A stretch of 64,000 bases of DNA from Neobacillus citreus (GTDB lineage Bacteria > Bacillota > Bacilli > Bacillales > Cytobacillaceae), in assembly GCF_018343545.2 (NCBI RefSeq), contig NZ_JAGYPE020000027.1, positions 1 through 64,000 on the forward strand, given 5' to 3'. Numbering within the stretch: position 1 is the stretch's first letter; each line of letters opens with the position of its first letter. Positions 33,311 to 41,284 of this stretch are shown one piece after another. A program made the translations under genes and the position numbers. The notes beneath the pieces are model-generated. The model was not told the DNA's origin. It saw nothing but the letters and a program-made list of their open reading frames with translations, and ran no database searches.

Positions 33311-34384
33311 TTAAAGGGAAACTTTCCGTCCTTCCCTCGAGGAAAGCCGAATCGCATCAAGCACCCTTTGTGTTTCATGGCCGTTCTCAAAATTAGCTAG
33401 ATTAGGGTGTTTAACACCTGTCACTAGAGTTTCGTACAGGGCATCTAGAGAGCGGTTAAAGCCGTTATAGTAACGGGCTGCGACCGCCGGCATTTCTGCA
33501 GGGGCTGTTATATCAGGTACTAGCTCAACTGCTTCAAGAGGAGCATCACCTGAAGAAAGCAGAACCTGGCTATCGTCTAACATAACCATTGTTCCTTCTG
33601 TACCAAAGACCTCTAAACGCCATGAATTGGCGGTTTGGCGGACTCCCGACACAAATTCCAACGTTACTGTAACCCCGTTATCAAGCTTGCCAATAACCTG
33701 AAATGCATCATCGGCTGTACGGATTTCGACTGTTCCATCCCCAGAAGTATAGGTTGGTACATGGATAGGAAGATTAGCAAACACTTCATGAAAATGACTG
33801 TCAAGCCACCACTGAAGAGAGTCGGACATATGCGAACCAATTGCCCCAAGCATCCCTCCGCCAGTCTCCGCTTTGGCCAGCCAGCCACGTGGGTTGGATG
33901 AAAGATAGGCATAATTCGGAAAAGCAGCCAAATAACGAACGTGTAAAACTTTACCCAAGCTGCCGCTGTCCAAAATTTCCTTCACCTTTGTCCGGGCAGG
34001 TAGGAAGCGGAATTCATGATTAATGATCCCTAGTTTGTTTGCTTGGTTTTTGGCTGAAATCATTTCCTCTGTCTCCGACACATCTAAGCCCATTGGCTTT
34101 TCACAGACCACATGCAGACCTTTTTCATAAGCAGCCAGTACCATTTCTTTATGTAAATGAACAGCTGAAGCTACAACAACAAGGTCGAGTTCTTCCTTCT
34201 CGAGCATTAATCGCCAGTCAGTATAAACATTATCTATACCGCTCGTGTTTCGGACATTCTCCACATTTCCTCGTGAAACACTTGCTATTGCGGTTACCTT
34301 AAATCCGTCATGAAAGTTCATCATCGGTGCATGCACTTTAGCGCCGAAACCGGTTCCGATAATTCCTGCCTTAAATTTCTTCAT
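33311..34384 (-). CDS. Gfo/Idh/MocA-family oxidoreductase
   Basis: 357 residues. The N-terminal Rossmann domain starts AGIIGTGFGAKVHAP and contains the EKP motif (CEKPMGLD) that carries the catalytic lysine. The C-terminal domain is the usual alpha/beta dimerisation and substrate fold, with the GGGMLGAIGSHMSD segment. It would oxidise or reduce a sugar, inositol or related polyol with NAD(P). GAGGGGG precedes the ATG. It stands alone, so the substrate is unknown. Confidence 0.9.
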   Translation of the reverse strand: MKKFKAGIIGTGFGAKVHAPMMNFHDGFKVTAIASVSRGNVENVRNTSGIDNVYTDWRLMLEKEELDLVVVASAVHLHKEMVLAAYEKGLHVVCEKPMGLDVSETEEMISAKNQANKLGIINHEFRFLPARTKVKEILDSGSLGKVLHVRYLAAFPNYAYLSSNPRGWLAKAETGGGMLGAIGSHMSDSLQWWLDSHFHEVFANLPIHVPTYTSGDGTVEIRTADDAFQVIGKLDNGVTVTLEFVSGVRQTANSWRLEVFGTEGTMVMLDDSQVLLSSGDAPLEAVELVPDITAPAEMPAVAARYYNGFNRSLDALYETLVTGVKHPNLANFENGHETQRVLDAIRLSSREGRKVSL

Positions 34385-34547
34385 GTGTAAAACCCCCTCA
34401 AATTTAGGATAATTTAAGTGTAATAGGAACTGGTAGTTTGTGCTAGATAGAAGAAAAAATTTTCCTATATGAACTTATACCAATTAGCGGAACCTTTTAG
34501 GATAAAAAACGTAATACATGTGGAAATGAAAAAAATGGAGGATTAAA

Positions 34548-35162
34548 ATGGAAGTTTGGATAAAAGATTTTATTGAAAGCTATGGTTACATAGGGGTATT
34601 TTTGCTGATCGCTCTTGAAAATATTTTCCCGCCCATTCCTTCGGAGGTCATCCTGACCTTTGGCGGTTATATGACCTTGGATACCAGTTTGAACGTTACG
34701 GGAGTCATTATTGCCTCAACTTTAGGTTCTGTATTTGGTGCGGTAATTTTATATCGTCTCGGAAATTTTTTGGATGTGGAACGGTTTGACAGAATCATTA
34801 AGCGGTATGGAAAATTGTTACGACTAAAAAAGGAAGATTTATACCGCGCCAATGCCTGGTTTAATAAATATGGTATTTGGACGGTTTTCCTGTGTAGGTT
34901 TATTCCGCTAATTCGCAGTTTAATTTCAATCCCCGCTGGAATGGCCAACATGAATTTTTCTCTTTTCCTAATTTTCACAACGATTGGAACACTGATTTGG
35001 AATACTGTCCTGATTCATCTAGGTGCAAGCTTGGGAGAGAATTGGGAACTTATTACGGAAAAAATGGATAATTTCTCTAACGTAATTTACGGGATTCTTT
35101 TCGGCCTATTAATGGTGGGAGTCATCACATTAATAAGGAAAGGCTTACTTTTTTCGAAATGA
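34548..35162 (+). CDS. DedA-family membrane protein
   Basis: 204 residues with about five membrane segments. The ENIFPPIPSEVIL stretch near residue 25 and the CRFIPLIRSLISIPAGMANM stretch near 125 are diagnostic of DedA (SNARE-associated/VTT) proteins. Members flip polyprenyl phosphate or phosphatidylethanolamine and support membrane-potential homeostasis. ATGGAGG lies 8 nt before the ATG. It is monocistronic. Confidence 0.9.
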   Translation: MEVWIKDFIESYGYIGVFLLIALENIFPPIPSEVILTFGGYMTLDTSLNVTGVIIASTLGSVFGAVILYRLGNFLDVERFDRIIKRYGKLLRLKKEDLYRANAWFNKYGIWTVFLCRFIPLIRSLISIPAGMANMNFSLFLIFTTIGTLIWNTVLIHLGASLGENWELITEKMDNFSNVIYGILFGLLMVGVITLIRKGLLFSK

Positions 35163-35289
35163 AGAAAGAAACAATTTCTTAAACTGCCTCGCCTGCTGGG
35201 GATAATTATTTATATTTTTGGAGGAAAAAATTAACTTTTCTCGAACAATATAATCGTATGAAACTATGATTCTGAAGGTGGGCGAAAAA

Positions 35290-36219
35290 ATGACTCTTGA
35301 ACTGCAAACAAAGTTTTTATTAGACCAGTTAAAAGCTCTAGGCGCACCGCCGCTCGAAACTTTAACCCCGCAAATGGCAAGAATGGGTTCCAAGTTTCCC
35401 CAAGGGGAAGTTGAGGAAGTAGGCAAGGTGGAAAACCGGACTATTCCTGGCCCTGCGTCAGATATTCCTGTAAGGGTCTACTATCCGAAGGAAGAACAGT
35501 CAAGCTATCCAGCGTTAGTTTTTTATCACGGCGGAGGTTGGGTGATCTGCGATCTTGATACCCATGATAATATTTGCCGGGCCCTTACCAATAGCGCTGG
35601 CTGCGTTACGATTTCCGTTGACTATCGGCTTGCACCTGAACACAAGTTTCCGGCTGCAGTGGAAGACTCCTACGCAGCAGTACAATATGTATACGACCAT
35701 GCCGAAGACTTTAAGGTGGACCGCACGCGGATTGCTGTTGGCGGCGACAGTGCTGGTGGTAACCTTGCTGCTGTTATCAGTCATCTTGCAAAAGAGAAAA
35801 ACACCCCGCCAATTTGTTTCCAGCTTTTGATGTATCCAAGTACCAACACTGGCGGAGTGCCGACCGTTTCGATGGTGGAGAATGCTCACGGCTATTTTCT
35901 AGAAAAGGGAACAATGGAATGGTTCCGCGATTGTTATTTGAACAGTGAGGAAGATAAGAAAAGCCCACTCGTATCGCCTGCCTTAAATGAGGACTTTACA
36001 GGCCTGCCGCCGGCACTAGTTATTACCGCAGAATATGACCCGTTACGCGACGAAGGGGAAGAGTATGGTAAAAAATTAGCTGATTCAGGTGTGGAAGTAG
36101 AAACAATCCGTTACGACGGCACCATCCACGGCTTTATCAGCATGGCGGCAGTACTAAACGTAGGAAAAGCGGCCTTGGAAAAATCAGGGGAAGCTTTAAA
36201 AAAAGCATTCAGTAAATAA
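35290..36219 (+). CDS. HSL-family alpha/beta-hydrolase esterase
   Basis: 309 residues of the hormone-sensitive-lipase group. The oxyanion motif HGGGW, the nucleophile elbow GDSAGG, the acid in EYDPLRDEGEEY and a late His in IHGF are all present. It should hydrolyse short-chain esters in the cytoplasm. The start at 35290 (MTLELQT) follows GAAGGTGGG; an in-frame ATG at 35266 lies before the site. The gene ends in a strong terminator. Confidence 0.9.
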   Translation: MTLELQTKFLLDQLKALGAPPLETLTPQMARMGSKFPQGEVEEVGKVENRTIPGPASDIPVRVYYPKEEQSSYPALVFYHGGGWVICDLDTHDNICRALTNSAGCVTISVDYRLAPEHKFPAAVEDSYAAVQYVYDHAEDFKVDRTRIAVGGDSAGGNLAAVISHLAKEKNTPPICFQLLMYPSTNTGGVPTVSMVENAHGYFLEKGTMEWFRDCYLNSEEDKKSPLVSPALNEDFTGLPPALVITAEYDPLRDEGEEYGKKLADSGVEVETIRYDGTIHGFISMAAVLNVGKAALEKSGEALKKAFSK

Positions 36220-36226
36220 AATACCT

Positions 36227-36265
36227 AAAAGTGTCTGGGCCATTATACAATCCAGGCACTTTTTT
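36227..36265 (+). terminator. esterase terminator
   Basis: AAAAGTGTCTGG pairs with CCAGGCACTTTT (one G-T), followed by further T. Confidence 0.88.
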
Positions 36266-36401
36266 AAAATTAAAAATAGCAAAATGGAAAAAGAGCATTT
36301 ATAATATATTTTGCGGAATTTTGTGTAAATTTTTATAGCTTACCGTGGATCAAAATGAGGCACGAGAACCGTACCCATGCATCAATAGAGAGGAAGAATC
36401 T

Positions 36402-37256
36402 ATGAATCTTAAACGTATTGCGAAAAAAGTGGTTATTTTAGTTTTGCAGTGCTTGTTAGCAGTGGAAGTGTTGATTTGCATTGGTGCATTACCGGTTTTA
36501 TTAAAGGATTTGACGTTTCATTTTTCAGATTACTTTATTGCGATTAAAGCCATGAACCTTGGTTTAATCTCCTATGATCAATTGACTTTGGACGGAAAAA
36601 ATCCATTATTTCCAGTTATTTTTGATAGATACATAGAGTCTATGAAAATTCTCGGATTAAGCATCCTTACAGCTTGTTTCATCGCCTTTGTCATTACATA
36701 TCTTTCGTTTATATTTTTTCGAAAAAAAATCAACGTCCTTAAAAACTTGATTGAATTGGCAGAGGCTGTTCCTGATTTGATGTTCATTCTCTTATTGCAG
36801 CTGGCTGTTATTATGATTTACAAGAAAACAGGAATAAAAATAGCAACAGTGGTCAGTATACGTGAAAAGGCCTTCCTTTTGCCAGTGATCAGCTTAAGCG
36901 TTCCCATTAGCTTCTATATCACGAAGGTGTTCATTCACCACATTGAGGAAGAGTTGGAGAAACAATATATCCATTTAGCCAAAGCAAAGGGATTATCTTT
37001 TTCTTATATTTTGAATATCCACGTGCTCCGGAATATTGCCGAAGGGATGTTTGGCTCCTCGAAGACCATTTTCTGGACGATGCTGTCCACTTTATTGGTA
37101 GTAGATTATTTGTTTAATATGAACGGCTTGTTAAGGGCAATGGTCACTGGACCGGATCCTTTTGTTGTCGGCTGTATTCTCATTTTTATCCCTTTTTATC
37201 TACTTTACCGCACGTACGAATGGATCAGCTTTGATTACAGAAAGGATTCCAAGTAG
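36402..37256 (+). CDS. ABC transporter permease, DppB/OppB-like
   Basis: 284 residues with about six membrane segments. The segment LAKAKGLSFSYILNIHVLRN near residue 205 is the EAA coupling loop of dipeptide/oligopeptide permeases. The start at 36402 follows GAGAGGAAG; the in-frame start at 36345 has none. The partner permease begins 1 nt after the stop codon. No ATPase or binding protein gene is adjacent. Confidence 0.8.
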   Translation: MNLKRIAKKVVILVLQCLLAVEVLICIGALPVLLKDLTFHFSDYFIAIKAMNLGLISYDQLTLDGKNPLFPVIFDRYIESMKILGLSILTACFIAFVITYLSFIFFRKKINVLKNLIELAEAVPDLMFILLLQLAVIMIYKKTGIKIATVVSIREKAFLLPVISLSVPISFYITKVFIHHIEEELEKQYIHLAKAKGLSFSYILNIHVLRNIAEGMFGSSKTIFWTMLSTLLVVDYLFNMNGLLRAMVTGPDPFVVGCILIFIPFYLLYRTYEWISFDYRKDSK

Positions 37257-37257
37257 C

Positions 37258-38202
37258 ATGATTCTATTTTTATTAAAAAGAAAAAGATTTGTTTTTGGCG
37301 TCTTATTCCTTGTTACGCTGCTTACCTGGAGCATAGTAAATACGGTACTTCATGATGGGGAAATCAGACAGGTGCGTTTTTTTTATGATGATAAGGGGAA
37401 TCTCATCGATGCACCGCCCTACCCGCCATTTACGGTGTTTTTGCTCGGTTCGGATAAGTTCGGGTATGATTTGGGGCAAATGATGATTGAAGGGGCAAAG
37501 TACACCATCGGAATCACCTTGATTGTTGCCATTTTAAGGCTGCTGTTGTCCTTAGTGGCAAGCTCCTTGATCTACTCTGTGAGACCAAGACTGTTTGGTT
37601 TTCTAAAAAGTCTTTTTGAACCATTTTCCGTCGTTCCGCAAACCATCATCGTTTATTTCATTTTGTTTAGTGTTTTGTGGATGCCAATTGACGGATTTCA
37701 AACCCCATTTTGGAAACGGGCTTTATTTGAAACGGTTATTTTAATTATCATTGCGATTCCGAATTTAACCATCCATCTAGCGAATGAAATGAGGATTGTG
37801 GAAAAGGAAGATTTTATTGTGGCCTCCAAAACGCTTGGTGCAAGTAAACGCTACATTTATTTTAAACACATCGTTCCCCATGTTTACGAAAAATGGATTT
37901 TATTATTCGGTCAGCAATTTACCCAGGTCCTGCAGCTCCTTGCCCACCTTGGGTTTATGAAGCTATTCTTTGGCGGTACCTTCGTTTCTTACGGGATGAT
38001 TGTAGACGATCCGCGCTCTGTTTCTTATGAGTGGTCCGGCGTTATTGGCGGAAGTCTTCCTTACCTTTATTCCAGCCAATGGATTATCATTGTGCCAGTT
38101 CTCTTCTTTATATTTACAGCAATCAGCGTCGCCTTCATCAATGATTCGATAAAGTCGTATTTTCAAAGAAAAGAGTATACATTTAAAAGGGAAAAGGTCT
38201 AA
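37258..38202 (+). CDS. ABC transporter permease, DppC/OppC-like
   Basis: 314 residues. One N-terminal membrane helix, a periplasm-facing domain containing the LGSDKFGYDLGQMMIEGAKYT stretch (the LGTDxxGRD motif of OppC proteins), then five helices with the coupling loop ASKTLGASKRYIYFKHIVPH. The start at 37258 follows AAAGGATT within the end of the previous gene. It makes a heterodimeric membrane channel with the previous protein, but the other subunits of an importer are missing here. Confidence 0.8.
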   Translation: MILFLLKRKRFVFGVLFLVTLLTWSIVNTVLHDGEIRQVRFFYDDKGNLIDAPPYPPFTVFLLGSDKFGYDLGQMMIEGAKYTIGITLIVAILRLLLSLVASSLIYSVRPRLFGFLKSLFEPFSVVPQTIIVYFILFSVLWMPIDGFQTPFWKRALFETVILIIIAIPNLTIHLANEMRIVEKEDFIVASKTLGASKRYIYFKHIVPHVYEKWILLFGQQFTQVLQLLAHLGFMKLFFGGTFVSYGMIVDDPRSVSYEWSGVIGGSLPYLYSSQWIIIVPVLFFIFTAISVAFINDSIKSYFQRKEYTFKREKV

Positions 38203-38223
38203 ATATATTTTATATCCATATAA

Positions 38224-38258
38224 AAGAGGCAATCCGGTTAAAAGGATGCCTCTTTTTT
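38224..38258 (+). terminator. terminator of the permease pair
   Basis: AAGAGGC-A-ATCC pairs with GGATGCCTCTT with one bulged A, followed by TTTTTT. Confidence 0.88.
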
Positions 38259-38305
38259 AGTACTACATATCTTTTAATCTGCAAAAAAATGATGGGAATA
38301 ACAAG

Positions 38306-39235
38306 TTAAAGAATAGGGAATTCAATTTGTTCAGTCAATTTAGGAAAGTCAATGAATGGGTTCCGATTTCCTTGGATTTGGTAAATGGTTTGATTGCGAT
38401 GCATTTCATAAAGTCCTACTGGAAAAGTCTTGTGCCACTTGATTAAAGTGGAGAGGTCTATCTCAATTCGAAAAGCTTTTTTGATTGCCTTCGGATAGCG
38501 GAGCAAGAAATACAGCATTGCCCTTGCTGCTGTCCCTTTGCCATGCTCAGGCTCAAATCTTCCCCCGACTGCGAGTCCGCAATTATTTTGAACCGGTTCT
38601 TCCGGTGATTCGGGATGGAAATTGGGTAAATCTGAGTAAGGGAAATTGGAGCGGGTAATATTACATTCCGGGTCGCAAACAAACAAATGATGCAAATCGC
38701 CCTTCATAGGTTCGAGGGCTCCGAACCATGATTGGGGGACAATATGTTCCGTGTTAACTTTTAATTTTCGTTCATAGGCTTTCAATTGGTGAAGCGTTTC
38801 GAATTCCTTTTGCTTAATTTTTTGAAGAAATTCCTGAAATTCTTCATATTTTTCTGTGATGATTTGATAATCCTGAATAATGATGGTTTCAGGATTCTTT
38901 TTTTCACTGGAGTAAATACTTTTTACGCTGCCGTCTGGGTGCAGGTCTACCCAGGTATATAGATATAAATCTTTACTGATAAAATAGGGGATTCGATTTT
39001 TATGGGTTTTTGTTAGTAATTCATTGTATTTATAAAATAAAGTGGCGCCATCAAGGTTATGTTGCGCGATTGTTTGATAGTATTTTTCAATATCGAGTGA
39101 ATCTTCTGTTTCATCGTAATAAAGGTCTTTGTCTTCCTGTATTTTTCGCTTGTTATCTCGCAAAAAAGCCAATTGTTTATGCAAATCAATAAATTCCGAA
39201 GTGCTATCCTTAATGACTTTTTTCTTTTTTGACAT
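38306..39235 (-). CDS. endonuclease I family protein without a signal peptide
   Basis: 309 residues. The C-terminal half is the Endonuclease I (EndA/BsnI) nuclease: NTEHIVPQSWF with the catalytic histidine, GDLHHLFVCDPECNITRSNFPYSD, and GRFEPEHGKGTAARAMLYFLLRYP with metal-binding residues. The first 140 residues are charged and helical with no signal peptide, unlike the secreted members. It would cleave DNA or RNA without sequence preference, so an intracellular location needs explanation. It is transcribed alone from the minus strand. Confidence 0.82.
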   Translation of the reverse strand: MSKKKKVIKDSTSEFIDLHKQLAFLRDNKRKIQEDKDLYYDETEDSLDIEKYYQTIAQHNLDGATLFYKYNELLTKTHKNRIPYFISKDLYLYTWVDLHPDGSVKSIYSSEKKNPETIIIQDYQIITEKYEEFQEFLQKIKQKEFETLHQLKAYERKLKVNTEHIVPQSWFGALEPMKGDLHHLFVCDPECNITRSNFPYSDLPNFHPESPEEPVQNNCGLAVGGRFEPEHGKGTAARAMLYFLLRYPKAIKKAFRIEIDLSTLIKWHKTFPVGLYEMHRNQTIYQIQGNRNPFIDFPKLTEQIEFPIL

Positions 39236-39520
39236 CTAAATCTCACTCCAGAGAAAAGAATTTATCTTTCAAATTCATTATATAATGATATCTCCGGCAA
39301 AACGGCTATAATTTGAAATTTTGTGTTAACAGGCGTAGGTTATGGCTCGGGTGGCTGAATTTCCCTATGGTAAAATGTTATTTTAGAAAAATTACTTTTG
39401 TTTTGTGAATTGAGTGTTATAAAAGTAGCTTCAAAAAGAAATTACTGTAAATAATGATTAATTCTGTATTTCCAGTATTTAAATGTATTTTAAAATTATC
39501 AAAATAATCACGGAAATGGA
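39236..39520. other. intergenic region between divergent nuclease and brnQ genes
   Basis: About 285 AT-rich bases. No T-box, ORF or stable hairpin was seen. A possible minus-strand -10 lies near 39280 (TATATAATG on the plus strand). The brnQ promoter follows immediately. Confidence 0.4.
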
Positions 39521-39549
39521 TTGCATTTTAATTTTGAGAATAGTAAAAT
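39521..39549 (+). promoter_or_regulatory. brnQ promoter overlapped by a CodY-like box
   Basis: TTGCAT (39521) and TAAAAT (39544) are spaced 17 nt apart. AATTTTGAGAATAGT (39530-39544) matches the CodY consensus AATTTTCWGAAAATT at 12 of 15 positions and fills the spacer. CodY repression of branched-chain amino acid importers is known in Bacillus; the site itself is inferred. Confidence 0.6.
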
Positions 39550-39587
39550 TAGTATCCGTGAATAAGAAATGAAGGGGTTTAACCTTA

Positions 39588-40958
39588 ATGGAAAATAGAT
39601 TGCCATTTTCGAAGTATTTTGTAATAGGGGTCATGTTATTTGCCTTGTTTTTTGGAGCGGGAAATCTAATATTTCCGGCATCACTCGGGCAAAACGCAGG
39701 GACAAACGTTTGGGAGGCGGCAGCTGGGTTTCTTATAACGGGGATTGGTTTGCCGTTTCTTGGAATATTAGCGATGGGCGTTTCTGGAAGCAGAAATCTG
39801 CAGGAACTGTCAAGCAGGGTTCATCCGCTTTATGGAATCATCTTTACCTCGCTGCTTTATTTAACAATTGGACCGCTGTTTGCAGCACCAAGAACAGGTG
39901 CTGTAGCCTATGATATTGGTATTGCGCCGTTTGTCGGCGGGGGCTCGGACCGCATTGGATTGTTCATATTTTCACTAATATTTTTTGGAATAACCTTGTG
40001 GTTTTCATTAAATCCGGCTAAGCTGGTTGACCGGATCGGGAAAATCCTCTCGCCTGCCATCATTATTCTCATTTTTGTGTTATTGGTCATGGTGATTGTT
40101 AAACCAATGGGGTCGATTGGAGCACCACAAGAAGCATATGCCAACGGTGCGTTTGTAAAGGGCTTTATGGAAGGATACAACACGATGGATGCACTGGCAT
40201 CGCTTGTGTTTGGCATCATTGTTATCAATGCTGTTCGTGCCATGGGAGTTAAATCAACAAGCGGTATTCTGTCGGCTTCAGCCAAATCCGGATTGGTTGC
40301 GGTAGTTTTCCTAGGAATCATTTATGTTGGTGTTGCTTACTTAGGTGCGACTAGCACAGGGCGATTCGGACTTTTAGAAACAGGAGGTCCTGTTCTCGGA
40401 AAAACAGCAACCTATTATTTTGGGATTGTCGGAACAGTCATGCTTTCGATTATTATCATTCTCGCTTGCTTGACTACGAGTATCGGATTGGTAACAGCCT
40501 GCGGTGAGTATTTTCATGGCCAAATGCCGAAAATCAGCTATAAAATTTGGGTTGTTTTCTTTTCGTTAGTATCTCTTATCATTGGTAATTTCGGATTAGC
40601 AAACATCATCAACTTTTCAATTCCAGTGTTAATGTTTCTTTATCCGCTGGCTGTTGTCCTAATGCTGCTGACATTTTTATCAAAGTTTTTTAGACATTCG
40701 CAGATCGTCTATGTTTCAGCAACTGTTGTAACCTTTATGGTCAGCATTATCGATGGTATCAAAACTTTCTGTCAGCTTGTAGGAATCGAAAATTTCAGGT
40801 GGATGGATCCGATTGTATCCTTTTATGAACAAGTACTGCCGTTATATAATGAAGGACTGGGCTGGCTTTTGCCAGCAATCATTGCCATTGCGATCAGCAC
40901 TGGAATCGTGAAGCTGCAAAAATATTTTCGAATTTCTCTTAGGGAAAATAATGTTTAA
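39588..40958 (+). CDS. brnQ: branched-chain amino acid carrier BrnQ
   Basis: 456 residues with 12 membrane segments, LIVCS family. FFGAGNLIFPASLGQNAG near residue 20 and GPLFAAPRTGAVAYDIGIAPF near 92 are signature stretches. It imports leucine, isoleucine and valine with sodium or protons. The ATG follows AAGGGG. The promoter carries a CodY-like box and the gene has its own terminator. Confidence 0.95.
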   Translation: MENRLPFSKYFVIGVMLFALFFGAGNLIFPASLGQNAGTNVWEAAAGFLITGIGLPFLGILAMGVSGSRNLQELSSRVHPLYGIIFTSLLYLTIGPLFAAPRTGAVAYDIGIAPFVGGGSDRIGLFIFSLIFFGITLWFSLNPAKLVDRIGKILSPAIIILIFVLLVMVIVKPMGSIGAPQEAYANGAFVKGFMEGYNTMDALASLVFGIIVINAVRAMGVKSTSGILSASAKSGLVAVVFLGIIYVGVAYLGATSTGRFGLLETGGPVLGKTATYYFGIVGTVMLSIIIILACLTTSIGLVTACGEYFHGQMPKISYKIWVVFFSLVSLIIGNFGLANIINFSIPVLMFLYPLAVVLMLLTFLSKFFRHSQIVYVSATVVTFMVSIIDGIKTFCQLVGIENFRWMDPIVSFYEQVLPLYNEGLGWLLPAIIAIAISTGIVKLQKYFRISLRENNV

Positions 40959-40976
40959 GGCATAATTTTATAAGAT

Positions 40977-41003
40977 GCACTGCACATTGGCAGTGCGTTT
41001 TTT
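40977..41003 (+). terminator. brnQ terminator
   Basis: GCACTGC pairs with GCAGTGC around ACATTG, followed by GTTTTTTT. Confidence 0.88.
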
Positions 41004-41037
41004 TGTTGAAAAAAACCTATTGGTGAAGGGATTAATT

Positions 41038-41093
41038 TTCCGGATAGGCGGAATTTCCGGAAGAACGGAAAAACAGCTTCCGTAGAATCGGAA
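41038..41093 (+). promoter_or_regulatory. three TTCCG-N6-CGGAA palindromes, probable enhancer sites
   Basis: Perfect-arm palindromes TTCCG-N6-CGGAA lie at 41038-41053, 41055-41070 and 41078-41093. They are about 110-165 bp before the start expected from the sigma-54 promoter at 41178, where activator enhancers normally lie. The activator encoded at 43675-45105 has a Fis-type HTH and is the natural candidate to bind them. Confidence 0.7.
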
Positions 41094-41162
41094 ATTTCAC
41101 TCACCAATTATCGATATTTCCTAAGTGAATATGTTGATTATGCCTTTATATTAGGAATTTTT

Positions 41163-41177
41163 AATTTTCAGAATAGT
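41163..41177 (+). promoter_or_regulatory. CodY-like box
   Basis: AATTTTCAGAATAGT matches AATTTTCWGAAAATT at 13 of 15 positions and abuts the sigma-54 -24 element. Confidence 0.45.
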
Positions 41178-41193
41178 TGGCATAAAACTTGCA
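41178..41193 (+). promoter_or_regulatory. sigma-54 promoter of the 3-hydroxybutyrate operon
   Basis: TGGCAT-AAAAC-TTGCA fits TGGCAYRNNNNTTGCW throughout, with GG at 41179 and GC at 41191 spaced 12 bp. A sigma-54 activator gene ends the same gene group. Confidence 0.85.
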
Positions 41194-41231
41194 AATAAAT
41201 TTAATGTAACGGCCTTTTTTTAAAACGAGGA

Positions 41232-41245
41232 TGAAAGCGTTTTCC
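41232..41245 (+). promoter_or_regulatory. cre site (CcpA)
   Basis: TGAAAGCGTTTTCC matches TGWAANCGNTNWCA except for the last base. It lies between the sigma-54 start (about 41204) and the coding region, where CcpA would block elongation. Confidence 0.7.
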
Positions 41246-41284
41246 GAAAAAGACCTTTACGAATTTTACGCAAGGGGGATTTAT

